From DATKIY01 sp963726755 (lineage in GTDB: Bacteria; Actinomycetota; Actinomycetes; JAHEKZ01), in contig CAVSDB010000001.1 of assembly GCA_963726755.1 (NCBI GenBank), positions 558,001-622,000 on the forward strand: 64,000 bases of DNA, read 5' to 3'. Below, in pieces: positions 1-9,457 of the stretch (its first letter is position 1; each line of letters begins with the position of its first letter). The notes beneath the pieces were generated by a model. It was not told the DNA's origin and ran no database searches. It saw nothing but the letters and a program-made list of their open reading frames with translations. The position numbers and the translations under genes are program-made.

Positions 1-917
1 CGGGCGAGTGGCGATCTGACATTTTGGCCTCGGCCGGCAAGATTCTCGACGCGTCGTTCCCGGAGCTTCCTCAGGTGAGGCCTTCAGCACATGCCGCGCC
101 GTTGATCGCCGAAACCGCGCGTGACCTCGGACTCCCGGCTGGGTTACCGATCGTGCTGGGAGCGGCTGACTCGGTACTTGCTGCATTGGCATTGGGCGTC
201 AGCCAACCTGGTGATGTTGCCTATGTCGCGGGAACGAGCACGGTGATTCTCGCGGTCAGCGATCAACTGGTGCTCGATCCGGCACATCGCTATCTCGTGA
301 CACCTATGGCCGAGCCGGGGAGTTGGGGACTCGAGATGGATTTGCTGGCCACTGGGAGCGCGGTGCGTTGGCTGGCGGAATTGATCGGCGTTTCAGAAAG
401 CGAGCTGATCGATCTCGGGGGAGCGGAGGACCCAACTGCTGCTCCAACCTTCCTGCCGTACGTGGCGCCTGGCGAACAGGGCGCGTTGTGGGAGCCGCTG
501 CTTACCGGAACCATCACCGGGCTGGCGATTCAGCATGGCCGCGCCGACCTGGCGAGGGCGTTGCTGACCGGATTGATTTTGGAAAGCCGACGGTGTTTGA
601 ACGTCATCGCTGAGGTCACCGGTGTTCGCGGTGCCGTTCTCGTCGCCGGATCGAGCGCCTCGTCACCTGCGTTCCATCGAGATCTGGCCGACGCCACTGG
701 CCAACGCGTCGTCGCAGCAACCTCGGCTGCCGATCATTCAGCCGTGGGCGCAGCACTCGTCACTGCAGCGGCGCTTGGTGTTCGCTCGGCCCCCGAGGGT
801 GTTTCGGTTTCGTCCCGGGCAGTGGTTCCGGACCCTAGGCTGGCCCCCATGTGGGACCAACTGGCTCGTCGACACGACGAGGTTCTGGCGGCTGTCCGAA
901 CCTTGACATCGATATAG
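1..917 (+). CDS. FGGY-family carbohydrate kinase (C-terminal part)
   Basis: Partial gene: the reading frame is open from base 3 and its true start lies before the window. The TTG at base 24 is internal, because the residues before it (GEWRSDIL) continue the usual FGGY 'd..tg.W...il' segment. The remainder is the C-terminal ATPase half of a xylulokinase-like sugar kinase, with the glycine-rich loop VLGAADSVLAALALG, the phosphate-contacting segment YVAGTSTVIL and a late AGSSASSPAF segment. Such kinases phosphorylate an imported pentose, hexulose or polyol with ATP in the cytosol. A 55 bp gap separates it from the co-directional peptide-type ABC importer, so they may share a transcript. The substrate cannot be told from this part. 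Confidence 0.85.
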   Translation, partial: GEWRSDILASAGKILDASFPELPQVRPSAHAAPLIAETARDLGLPAGLPIVLGAADSVLAALALGVSQPGDVAYVAGTSTVILAVSDQLVLDPAHRYLVTPMAEPGSWGLEMDLLATGSAVRWLAELIGVSESELIDLGGAEDPTAAPTFLPYVAPGEQGALWEPLLTGTITGLAIQHGRADLARALLTGLILESRRCLNVIAEVTGVRGAVLVAGSSASSPAFHRDLADATGQRVVAATSAADHSAVGAALVTAAALGVRSAPEGVSVSSRAVVPDPRLAPMWDQLARRHDEVLAAVRTLTSI

Positions 918-972
918 ACAGATCATACCTTTCATACAAAGTACAACAACATTCACCAAGAAGGGCACCTCC

Positions 973-2640
973 ATGGTCGAACGGGGCTTGAGCCGGCGGA
1001 GGTTCCTCACCCTTAGCGGCGTTGGCGCGGGGTTGGTGGTCGTGCCCTCTCTGCTCAGTGCATGTACGTCGACTAAAGGCACCCCAATCAGCGCGGCCGG
1101 TACGAATGGCGTGCTCAGGGTGGGGTGGACCTCTGAACCCGACGTTATGAACCCGTTCACGATGGCGAGTTCGGCAGCCGCCGAGATATTGGCGCTGGTC
1201 TACGACAATCTCATGGACTACGGCGCCGACCTCAAGCCCGAACCGGCGTTGGCAAAGTCATCGACCTACAGTTCCGACGGGAAATCGATTACGTATGACC
1301 TGCGTACCGGTGTCACGTGGCAAGACGGCGAACCGTTCACTGCCGAAGACGTCAAGTTCACCTGGGACGTCACCGCCGAGAACAATCTGGGCCAAGCGGC
1401 TGCGTACCTGACAGACCTCATCTCCGTTGAGATCGTCAATCCCACGACAGTGGTCGCCCACTTCAAGAAGCCGCAGGCCTTTGATCCAGCCCTCATCATC
1501 CCGATCGTGCCCAAGCACATCTGGGGCTCGATGTCTGGTCAAGACATCCAGAAGTCACCGAACAACAAACCCGTGGGGACTGGTCCCTTCAAGTTTGTTG
1601 ACTGGAAGCAAGGCCAGTCGGTGGACTTGACGCGTAACGACGACTGGTGGGGAACCGAACCGGCGGCGTCAAGCGTGACGTTCGTGCACTTCGACAGTTC
1701 CGATGTGATGACGCAAAGTTTGCAATCGGGGGACGTCGACGTTCTTTCCGAGGTACCCCCGCTGTTGTGGGACGGATTGGCGGGGGCGGCGAACATCAAG
1801 CCAGCCGAACTACCGTCGTATTCGTTCCACCACATCGGGATGAACGTGTCGAAGAGCCCGACGTCCGGCGGCAATCCGATGTTGCTCGATAAGACCGTTC
1901 GACAGGCATTGAGTTATGCCGTCGACCGTCAGCAACTGGTGGAGCTCGCGCTTGCGGGTCACGGTGAGCCGGGCAGCGTGCTGTTACCGGGCGCGTTTGG
2001 TGACTGGCAGTTGCAGATCCCAGAGGATCAGCAACTGAACGCCAATCCTGACAAGGCCAAGTCGATGCTCGATGCCGCTGGTTACAAGATGGGTCCTAAC
2101 GACATCCGGGTAGGTCCCACGGGGGACCCGATGAGTTTTCGGTTCATCGCGATTCAGGCAACCGATGTCGACGTACGAGCCGCACAACTTGTCGTCAGTG
2201 ACGCAGCGGCAGTGGGAATCGAACTCAAGTTGCAAACCTTGGACGAGAACACGCTTGGCAGCCTGGTTTACAGTGCCGACGCCCCCGACTTCGACCTGTA
2301 CGTCTGGGGATGGGACAGCAGTACCGCAGACCCCGATTACATGCTCGCCATTCCACTGACGAGCCAGATCGGCAACAACAACGACACGTACTACTCCAAC
2401 CCGACGTACGACGCGCTGTACGACAAGCAAGCCACCACGGTCGACGTTCCCACGCGCATCGACCTGGTCAAGCAGATGCAGCAGATCTACTACGACGATG
2501 CCGCGTACATCATCATGTGGTACCAGAGCAAACTTCAGGCCACCCGAACTGATACCTGGCAAGGGTGGGTCGAGTCCCCGGGTGGGATGGTCTTCAACTT
2601 CACGCGAGCCAACTACTTGAACGTCACGCCAGCGGTCTAG
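973..2640 (+). CDS. ABC transporter substrate-binding lipoprotein, family 5 (dipeptide/oligopeptide type)
   Basis: A 555-aa extracellular solute-binding protein. The N-terminus combines a twin-arginine motif (SRRRFL, residues 8-13), a hydrophobic stretch and a lipobox LSAC at about residues 28-31, so it is probably a Tat-exported lipoprotein. The body has the family-5 pattern: WTSEPDVMNPF, LVYDNLMDYG, YDLRTGVTWQDGEPFTAEDV and a late VRQALSYAVDRQQLV segment. It should deliver a peptide, oligosaccharide or similar solute to the permeases encoded just downstream (35 bp gap). A purine-rich GAAGGG precedes the ATG. Family-5 proteins bind varied ligands; an FGGY kinase upstream and a peptidase downstream leave both sugar and peptide ligands open. 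Confidence 0.93.
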   Translation: MVERGLSRRRFLTLSGVGAGLVVVPSLLSACTSTKGTPISAAGTNGVLRVGWTSEPDVMNPFTMASSAAAEILALVYDNLMDYGADLKPEPALAKSSTYSSDGKSITYDLRTGVTWQDGEPFTAEDVKFTWDVTAENNLGQAAAYLTDLISVEIVNPTTVVAHFKKPQAFDPALIIPIVPKHIWGSMSGQDIQKSPNNKPVGTGPFKFVDWKQGQSVDLTRNDDWWGTEPAASSVTFVHFDSSDVMTQSLQSGDVDVLSEVPPLLWDGLAGAANIKPAELPSYSFHHIGMNVSKSPTSGGNPMLLDKTVRQALSYAVDRQQLVELALAGHGEPGSVLLPGAFGDWQLQIPEDQQLNANPDKAKSMLDAAGYKMGPNDIRVGPTGDPMSFRFIAIQATDVDVRAAQLVVSDAAAVGIELKLQTLDENTLGSLVYSADAPDFDLYVWGWDSSTADPDYMLAIPLTSQIGNNNDTYYSNPTYDALYDKQATTVDVPTRIDLVKQMQQIYYDDAAYIIMWYQSKLQATRTDTWQGWVESPGGMVFNFTRANYLNVTPAV

Positions 2641-2675
2641 CCGATGCTCGGTCCGACCGCGCTCCGGCGCAACCC

Positions 2676-3644
2676 ATGAGCGCGCGTTACTTATTTCGCA
2701 AAGTCGTCTCGCTGGTGGCGACGCTGTTTGCCGTGGTGACGTTTAACTTCCTGTTGTTCCACGTGCTTCCCGGAGACCCGGTACGCCTGATGGCGCGTGC
2801 CGGTCATCTCGACCCAACGGCTGAGGCTCAACTCACCAAGTTGTTCGGGTTGGACCGACCGCTACCGATGCAGTACCTCATCTATCTCCGCGACTTGTTG
2901 CACGGGAACCTTGGCTATTCCTACGTCTACCGGGAACCGGTGACCACCGTTCTTCGTCCGGCCATCTCCAACACGATCCTGTTGTTGGGCGCTGCCACCT
3001 TAGTAACGATCGTCGTTGGGATTGGCCTTGGTGTTCTCGCCGGCGCGCGGGCCAACACGCGAACCGACACTTCGGTGGTGGTCAATAGTTTGATCCTGTG
3101 GAGCTTGCCCACCTTCTGGATTGGGCTCATTCTCATCTTCATCTTCGGGGCCTGGCTCGAGGTACTGCCGATCTCCGGGATCTCAACTCCAGGTTACGAG
3201 TTCACGACGTGGGGCCAGATCGTCGACGTCGCTCGACATTTGATTTTGCCGACCATCACCTTGGCAATGGTCGAAGTCGCGGAGTTTGCGCTGATCACCC
3301 GAAGTTCTCTGGTCGACGTGATGTCCGAGGACTACATGTTGACGGCGCGATCGAAGGGCATCGGTCGTCGCGCAGTGGTGTGGCGACACGGCGTACGCAA
3401 TGCGTTGCTCCCGATCGTCACAGCGACCGCGTTGTACGTCGGCTTAGTCCTTGGCGGTGCGATTCAGGTTGAAACTGTGTTCTCTTGGCCCGGGTTGGGT
3501 TTGCTGACGTATAAGGCAGTTCTTGCGCGTGATTACCCGGTGTTGGAGGCGTCGTTTCTCATCTTTGCTATCGCGGTCATCTTGGCTAACTTCGCGGCCG
3601 ATCTCACTTACCGCGTTGTCGATCCTCGGGTGAGGCAGACATGA
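2676..3644 (+). CDS. ABC transporter permease, DppB/OppB type
   Basis: Integral membrane component of the family-5 importer, 322 aa from the ATG at 2676. A longer in-frame extension exists but overlaps the binding-protein gene and does not look like permease sequence. The protein starts MSARYLFRKVVSLVATLFAV, then has FHVLPGDPVRLMA, typical of DppB/GsiC, and several membrane helices. The EAA-type coupling segment is seen near LVDVMSEDYMLTARSKGIGR, with HGVRNALLPI after it. Its stop overlaps the next permease start by 4 nt (ATGA), indicating translational coupling. Confidence 0.93.
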   Translation: MSARYLFRKVVSLVATLFAVVTFNFLLFHVLPGDPVRLMARAGHLDPTAEAQLTKLFGLDRPLPMQYLIYLRDLLHGNLGYSYVYREPVTTVLRPAISNTILLLGAATLVTIVVGIGLGVLAGARANTRTDTSVVVNSLILWSLPTFWIGLILIFIFGAWLEVLPISGISTPGYEFTTWGQIVDVARHLILPTITLAMVEVAEFALITRSSLVDVMSEDYMLTARSKGIGRRAVVWRHGVRNALLPIVTATALYVGLVLGGAIQVETVFSWPGLGLLTYKAVLARDYPVLEASFLIFAIAVILANFAADLTYRVVDPRVRQT

Positions 3645-4549
3645 TCTCCGAACATGCCCCGATGCTGCCGGAGCCCGTCGCTCCTGACGTCGTCGGAGTG
3701 CGTCGCGGCTTGTGGAGACGAGTCTGGGACGACCGAATGGGGCGGACGGGCGCACTCATGATCCTCGGCATGCTGATCGTCATCATTGTCGGGCCAATTC
3801 TTTTCCGATTTAACCCAACCGGGTTCGGACAGACAGCTGGGTCCATCATGAAGCCGCCGTCCGCCGACCATTGGCTCGGTACCGACGAGTTGGGTCGAGA
3901 CGTGATGCGACAGGTGCTCGTCGGCGGACGTATTTCTCTGCTCGTTGGTCTAACGGCAACTGCTATCGCGATGGTGTTAGGCGCCGGTATTGGTTTGATC
4001 TCTGGTTACTATCCCGGTTGGCAAGACACGTTGCTCATGCGCATCACTGACTTCTTCCTAGTGATCCCCACGCTCCCGCTGATCATTGTGTTGGCAGCGC
4101 TCTTCGGACAGGGGATTGTCATCACCAGTTTGGTGATCGGCCTAACGAGTTGGCCACCGACCGCCCGGATCGTCCGATCTCAGGTGTTGTCCTTGCGCGA
4201 ACGTCCGCTGGTGATGCGGGTGCGCTCGCTAGGAGCCTCGGACTACCGGATCGTGCGCGTCCACATCTTGCCGAATGTGTCGCCATTGATCTTCGCGAAC
4301 CTCGTACTGGTGCTGGCGGGTGCGATTCTTGCCGAGGCCACCTTAGCCTTCCTCGGCTTGGGCGACCCGGTACACGTGTCATGGGGAACCATGCTCCACT
4401 TCGCGTTCACCTCTGGCGCAATGAGCCTGCGTGCTTGGTGGTATCTGCTGCCTCCCGGGCTCGGCATCGTGGTTGTGGTTCTCGGCTTCTCGTTGGTCGG
4501 ACACGCCCTTGACCGAGTGTTCAATCCCCAGTCGCAGGGGGCGCGATGA
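3641..4549 (+). CDS. ABC transporter permease, DppC/OppC type
   Basis: Second permease subunit of the importer, 302 aa. It begins with a soluble stretch and a first helix at about residues 40-60. The DppC-type extracellular motif DHWLGTDELGRDVMRQVLVGGRISL follows, and then the remaining helices with the coupling segment near VMRVRSLGASDYRIVRVHILPN. It pairs with the DppB-like subunit to form the membrane channel driven by the two downstream ATPases. The start overlaps the preceding stop and its own stop overlaps the next start, both by 4 nt, so five genes (2676-7683) form one coupled run. Confidence 0.93.
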   Translation: MISEHAPMLPEPVAPDVVGVRRGLWRRVWDDRMGRTGALMILGMLIVIIVGPILFRFNPTGFGQTAGSIMKPPSADHWLGTDELGRDVMRQVLVGGRISLLVGLTATAIAMVLGAGIGLISGYYPGWQDTLLMRITDFFLVIPTLPLIIVLAALFGQGIVITSLVIGLTSWPPTARIVRSQVLSLRERPLVMRVRSLGASDYRIVRVHILPNVSPLIFANLVLVLAGAILAEATLAFLGLGDPVHVSWGTMLHFAFTSGAMSLRAWWYLLPPGLGIVVVVLGFSLVGHALDRVFNPQSQGAR

Positions 4550-5535
4550 GCCTGCTTGAGATCACCGACCTGTCGGTCGACTACCGCGTTGGCGAAAGTT
4601 CACTCCGTGCAGTAGATCGGGTCAGCCTGCAGGTCGTGGCCGGCGAGGCGGTGGGGATCGCCGGTGAGTCCGGTTGCGGGAAGACGTCGTTGGGTCTTGC
4701 CGTGCCGAACCTGTTGCCCGCGAACGGCTCAACTCCCGAAGGCACCATCGTGCTTGATGGACACGAGGTTCTCGGGTTGAGCGAAGTCGAAATGGACAAA
4801 CTCCGGTGGACGAAAGTTTCGTTCGTGTTCCAAGGGGCCATGAATGCGTTGAATCCGGTGCAACGGATCGACAAGCAGATCCTTGAACCGATCAGGATTC
4901 ATGAACCCGACACGTCGGCGCAGGATGCGCACGAGCGGGTATTGGGATTGCTCGACCTCGTTGGGGTGTCGCCATCACGAGCACGTAGTTATCCGCACGA
5001 GTTCTCGGGCGGCATGCGCCAGCGAGTCATGATCGCGATGGCGCTGGCCTGTCAGCCAGCTCTGTTGATCGCTGACGAGCCTACGACCGCTCTCGACGTC
5101 ATCAACCAGGCGCAGATCCTGACCCTGCTCAGTTCGCTGCGACGCGAACAGCATCTGGGACTGGTGATGATTTCTCATGACCTAGCGGCCATCCGTCGCA
5201 CGTGTGACCGCGTCGTCGTGATGTACGCCGGTGTCGTTGTGGAGTCTGGTCCCACCGCGGCCATCTTGGGTCGGTCCGGCGTCTCGGCAACCGCCAAGCA
5301 TCCGTACACGCAGGCGCTGATTAAGGCGCACCCGGACCTGCATGGCGAACGTGTGCTCGCCCAAGCTTTGCCCGGTAACCCTCCCGACCTGTCAGTGCCC
5401 ATCGCGGGATGCCGCTTCTACGACAGGTGTCCGGTTCGACTGCCGATCTGCCAAACCGTCGCACCGCCGTTCCGGCCAGTCGCGGAAGGACACGGTGCAG
5501 CGTGCCACCTCATCGAGGAGGAGGTGGTGGCATGA
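4546..5535 (+). CDS. ABC transporter ATP-binding protein, DppD/OppD type
   Basis: First ATPase of the importer, 329 aa. Visible motifs are Walker A GESGCGKTSLG, the Q-loop VFQGAMNALNP, the signature FSGGMRQRVMIAMAL, Walker B LLIADEPTTALDV and the switch histidine in MISHDLAAI. The C-terminal oligopeptide-transporter extension carries the cysteine pattern CRFYDRCPVRLPIC, which in OppD/DppD-type proteins is associated with an iron-sulfur cluster. It hydrolyses ATP at the inner membrane face to drive uptake. Linked to its neighbours by 4-nt overlaps on both sides. Confidence 0.94.
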   Translation: MSLLEITDLSVDYRVGESSLRAVDRVSLQVVAGEAVGIAGESGCGKTSLGLAVPNLLPANGSTPEGTIVLDGHEVLGLSEVEMDKLRWTKVSFVFQGAMNALNPVQRIDKQILEPIRIHEPDTSAQDAHERVLGLLDLVGVSPSRARSYPHEFSGGMRQRVMIAMALACQPALLIADEPTTALDVINQAQILTLLSSLRREQHLGLVMISHDLAAIRRTCDRVVVMYAGVVVESGPTAAILGRSGVSATAKHPYTQALIKAHPDLHGERVLAQALPGNPPDLSVPIAGCRFYDRCPVRLPICQTVAPPFRPVAEGHGAACHLIEEEVVA

Positions 5536-6527
5536 GTTCGGACTCGTCGGTGATCGAGGTCAACGAACTGTTCGTTCAGTACGCGTCGCGGGGGCGGGGA
5601 CAGAAGTCGTCACCTGTGCGTGCGGTAGACGGTGTGTCATTCCGGATCGAGCGTGGTGAGATTCTCGCGTTGGTTGGAGAGTCAGGCTGCGGTAAGTCGA
5701 CGATTGCCCAGGCCGTCATGCGACTGCTAACTCCGACGGCTGGGCACATCTTGTCCGCGGGTCAGGATCTTGCGACGTTGAAGGGCAGCGCGTTGCGCGG
5801 CGCACGCAAACGCTTCCAGATGATTTTCCAAGACCCGTTCGGTTCGTTGGACCCACGGCAAACCGTCTACGAGGCCGTTGAAGAGCCACTGCTGATCCAT
5901 GGTGTCGGCGCTAACAGTGCCGAGCGTCGTGAGCGGGTGATGGAAGCGCTGGACTTCGCTCACCTTCGACCGCCCGAACGGTTGGCCGACAGATACCCTC
6001 ACGAACTTTCCGGAGGGCAGCGTCAGCGCGTGGCCATCGCATCCGCCGTCGTGCTTCGGCCAGACCTCGTGGTGGCGGACGAACCGGTCTCCATGCTTGA
6101 CGTGTCAGCCCGAGCGGGAATTTTGTCGCTGATGGTCGATCTGCGGGACCGCCTGAACATCTCGTACCTGTTCATCACGCACGACCTCTCGGTTGCATGG
6201 GTCCTTGCAGATCGCATCGCCGTCATCTACCTCGGACGCATCGTTGAGATCGGTCCGTCCACCGAGGTGATCTCGAACCCGGCGCACCCGTACACGCGTG
6301 CGCTGCTGGCTGTGACGTCTGGCGATGAAGACTTGATCCTGTCGGGGGAGACGCCGTCTGCGGCGGCTATCCCTAGTGGCTGTCGTTTCCACACCCGCTG
6401 TCCGCTGTATCGAACGCTCGGCGAACCGGAACGGTGCCGCACCCAGGACCCCGAGTTGTTGTCGGTCGAAGCGAAGACCGATGTGATCCACCAGACTGCC
6501 TGTCACTTCCCTAAGGAGACGTTATGA
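5532..6527 (+). CDS. ABC transporter ATP-binding protein, DppF/OppF type
   Basis: Second ATPase of the importer, 331 aa from the ATG at 5532. An upstream in-frame extension runs through the previous gene and is rejected. Motifs: Walker A GESGCGKSTIAQ, Q-loop MIFQDPFGSLDPRQTV, signature LSGGQRQRVAIA, Walker B LVVADEPVSMLDVS, H-loop FITHDLSVAWV. The C-terminus has CRFHTRCPLY plus further cysteines. It works as a heterodimer with the preceding ATPase. The stop overlaps the M20 peptidase start by 4 nt, tying uptake to a cytoplasmic hydrolase. Confidence 0.94.
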   Translation: MSSDSSVIEVNELFVQYASRGRGQKSSPVRAVDGVSFRIERGEILALVGESGCGKSTIAQAVMRLLTPTAGHILSAGQDLATLKGSALRGARKRFQMIFQDPFGSLDPRQTVYEAVEEPLLIHGVGANSAERRERVMEALDFAHLRPPERLADRYPHELSGGQRQRVAIASAVVLRPDLVVADEPVSMLDVSARAGILSLMVDLRDRLNISYLFITHDLSVAWVLADRIAVIYLGRIVEIGPSTEVISNPAHPYTRALLAVTSGDEDLILSGETPSAAAIPSGCRFHTRCPLYRTLGEPERCRTQDPELLSVEAKTDVIHQTACHFPKETL

Positions 6528-7683
6528 GTGCCGTCAGTTCGGCCGAGGTCATTGACCTGATCAGCGACCTCGTTCGCATCGAGTCGGTCACTCCGTGGCT
6601 GGTCGAGGGCGGAGCAGGGGAGGCGGCGGTCGCGGCGTACCTGGCCGACTGGTTGTCGGACCTTCCCGTCGAAGTTGTGTTGGACGAAATCGCGCCGGGA
6701 CGGGTGAACTTGTTGGCCACCCTGAAAGGCACCGGGGGTGGGCCAACCCTCTGCTTCAACGCCCACGCCGACACCGTCGGTTACGCAGGTTGGCCAGACG
6801 AAGCACTCGTACCGCGCCTGGATGGCGACCGGCTTTACGGGCTTGGCGCGGCTGACGACAAAGGCTGTTGCGCCGCCGCGCTGCTGGCACTGCGCGTGCT
6901 CGCGACCAGCGGCGAAAAGCTGCGCGGCGACCTCGTTGTCGCCTGCGTTGCCGACGAAGAAGGAGTGTCGTTGGGTACCGAACACCTCGTGAAGACGCTG
7001 CAGGCCGATGCCGCGGTTGCGCTGGAAGCCGATGAACTCCCCAAGGTCGTGGTCGAACATCAAGGTTTCGGCTGGTTGGACGTGGTGTTTTACGGCCGTG
7101 CCGCGCACGGTTCAGCACCGGATGCCGGCGTTGACGCGATCGTGGGACTGGCCGAGGCGCTCAGTCGCTTGCACCGTGGGACAACGAACACTTCGCAGCG
7201 ACGTCTGGTTCGACTAATGGACGCACGGTGTTCCACACTGGCACGGTGCACGGTGGTACCGACTACGCCACCTACCCGAGCAAGTGCACCCTCGGTATCG
7301 AGATTGGTACCCAACCAGGTGAGACCATCGCCGACCGGGTCGCTGAGATCAACGCGATCCTGGAGGAAACCTGCGCTTTGCTCCCTGGTCTCACCGCCGA
7401 AGTCGTCGTCAAACTCGACCGAGAGCCCTTCCAAGCCGAAGGCCACGAACAACTGCTGGCTTGCTTCGACCGCTCGGCGAAGATGCACTTGGGAGGCCCA
7501 TTGGTGCCTACTGGGATGAACGCCTGGACCGACGCCGCATTGATGCAGTCGGCAGGGATTCCCACCATTTTGCTGGGACCGTTGGGGGGCAACTTCCACG
7601 CTCCCGGTGAATGGGTCTCGATCCCTGAAGTCGTCAGTACCGTCGACTTGTTGGCCACCGCGGCTGCCGACTACCTGCGCTGA
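6524..7683 (+). CDS. M20-family metallopeptidase (ArgE/DapE/CPG2 type), frameshifted
   Basis: Read as one gene of about 386 codons with a single frame change at roughly 7165-7185. The first frame carries the M20 metal sites: NAHADTVGY, GLGAADDKGCCAAALLAL, ADEEGVSLGTEHL and ALEADEL. The second frame resumes with WDNEHFAATSGSTN, the dimerisation/substrate segment HTGTVHGGTDYATYPSKC and the last metal histidine in NFHAPGEW. M20 enzymes hydrolyse amide bonds of N-acyl amino acids or small peptides using two zinc ions. Being last in the coupled transporter run suggests it trims the imported ligand. The shift is more likely a sequence error than decay, since both halves are well conserved. Confidence 0.85.
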
Positions 7684-7688
7684 CGCAA

Positions 7689-9409
7689 ATGACCCAACGA
7701 GACGGTGCGATTCCGTTCGAGATCGCGGAGCAAACCGTCAGCCGGCTGCGTGACTATGCCGATGCCATGACCGAATTCGCCCCGCTGCCTGGGGGAGTGA
7801 TCGTCGTCGCCGACCGAAATGGGGTCACGTCCCAGGCAGCATTTGGTCGGGCAGATTTGGAACGTGACATCCCGACGTCGGCGAATCACCTCTTCGAGAT
7901 CGGGTCGATCAGCAAGGTCTTCACCTCGCTGCTTGTGAACCAACTCGTCGACGAGGGACTACTCGCTCTGGACGAACCCATCACTGACGTTTTGGACTGG
8001 GTTGATCTCGGTGACGTTACGAGCCCGGTCACGATTGCTCAACTACTGAGCCATACCGGTGGGTTGGTTGTTGGCGCCGATGCTGTCCCCGATGAGTTGG
8101 CGCAACTGTGGTCGCTGCGGCAGCGCTGCCAATAACCCCACTCCTGCAAGGCGATTCCACTACTCCAACGTCGGATTCATGTTGCTGGGACTGGCGACTA
8201 GTACGCGCGCCCGAAAGAGCTTTCCCGACCTGATCACCGAACGCCTTCTTGACCCCATGGGCATGGCGCAATCGGTGGCGAGCGTGACTCATGACGTCCG
8301 TCCGTCGATGGCTGTCGGCTACGCGCCCGCGCGTGAGGATCGCCCGTGGGTACCGAACGACCCACTCGCCCCCGCCACTTGGTTCGAGTTGGCCACAGGC
8401 GACGGGAACATCGCGTCGACGGGTGCGGATATGGCCCGGCTTGTGATGCTCCTGCTTGAGCAGGGCAACGTAGACGGCGTCAAGGTCGTCACAGCGCAGG
8501 CGCTTGAGCGGATGACCACACCGACCGCACAGGGTGGTGAGCCGATCGAAATGTTTCCAGGTGTCCCGACGGTCGACGAGAGTACGTACGGCCTGGGGAT
8601 TAACGTCGAACGCGTCGGACAGAACATCCTCGTGACTCACGGCGGTGGCATGGTCGGTTACTCGACGTTCCTGCTCGTCGACCAGACCGCTGGCTTCGGA
8701 ATCGTCATACTCACCAACGCCAACGGCGACAACCTGCATTCGCAGTTGCTGGCTCGCGTGGCACACGCCGACCTGAGTAATCGGCTCGCCAGCTTGCCGA
8801 CGCCTGAGTTGCCGAACCTGACGTCCTTGGGCGAGGTGCCGCTCGGACGCTTCTTACCTGTCGATGCGTCGACCGGAACAGCACCACTGACTATCGCGTC
8901 CTCGGATTCCGGCGACATCACCGTCGAGCACGCCGGTCAGACGGGTCGGCTTCACCGCACGCTCACGGGGCGATACGTCACCGACCAGCCACACCTGCGG
9001 CGGTTCCATCTGGACCCGGTGGTGGGTGCTGAACCACCGCGATGGACACACGGTCCCGATCTCTATGTGTCGATTGACGAGCCCGCTGAAGTTGTCGAGG
9101 AACTCAGTGCAGCGCGAGGTCAGTTCCCCAACGTCATGGGACGCCGTCGTCGGGCACTACCGCAGTTACTCGCCGTGGTATCCGACCTTACGAATCGTGC
9201 GTCGATCTGGCCAACTGCTGCTTGCGGCTCCCGGCGGCGTTGAGGCTCCAAGCGAGGAGGAAGAACTCGTCGAGATCGCCCCTGGCGTCTTCCGGATCGG
9301 GAGTGAGGCCGCGATCCCCGAGCGGCTAACCGTCGGACCGATCGTCGATGGCGTCGCTGTGTCGGTGGAACGGGACGGATGCCTCTATTCGCGGACGTTT
9401 ACGCCCTAA
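7689..9409 (+). CDS. Serine hydrolase of the beta-lactamase class C / AmpC-like fold, two frame changes
   Basis: One gene in three frames. Segment 1 (7689 to about 8120) holds the catalytic SxxK in LFEIGSISKVFTS. Segment 2 (about 8120-9130) holds the Tyr-box FHYSNVGFMLLG and the third-box-like THGGGMVGYSTF. Segment 3 (about 9130-9409) is the C-terminal lipocalin-like tail seen in many such hydrolases (VVGHYRSYSPWYPTLR). The family includes esterases, D-aminopeptidases and peptidases as well as beta-lactamases, and there is no signal peptide at the start used here. It begins 5 nt after the M20 gene, so a peptide or ester hydrolase role in the same pathway is plausible. No resistance role should be assumed. 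Confidence 0.82.
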
Positions 9410-9457
9410 CCGGTACCTGAACTGGCAGTCACCAATGCGGTCCGACAGACTTCGACC

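Noticed and set aside
7689..9409. Antibiotic-resistance beta-lactamase
   Set aside because: The SxxK/YxN fold is shared by many esterases and peptidases, there is no signal peptide, and the context is a nutrient-uptake operon.
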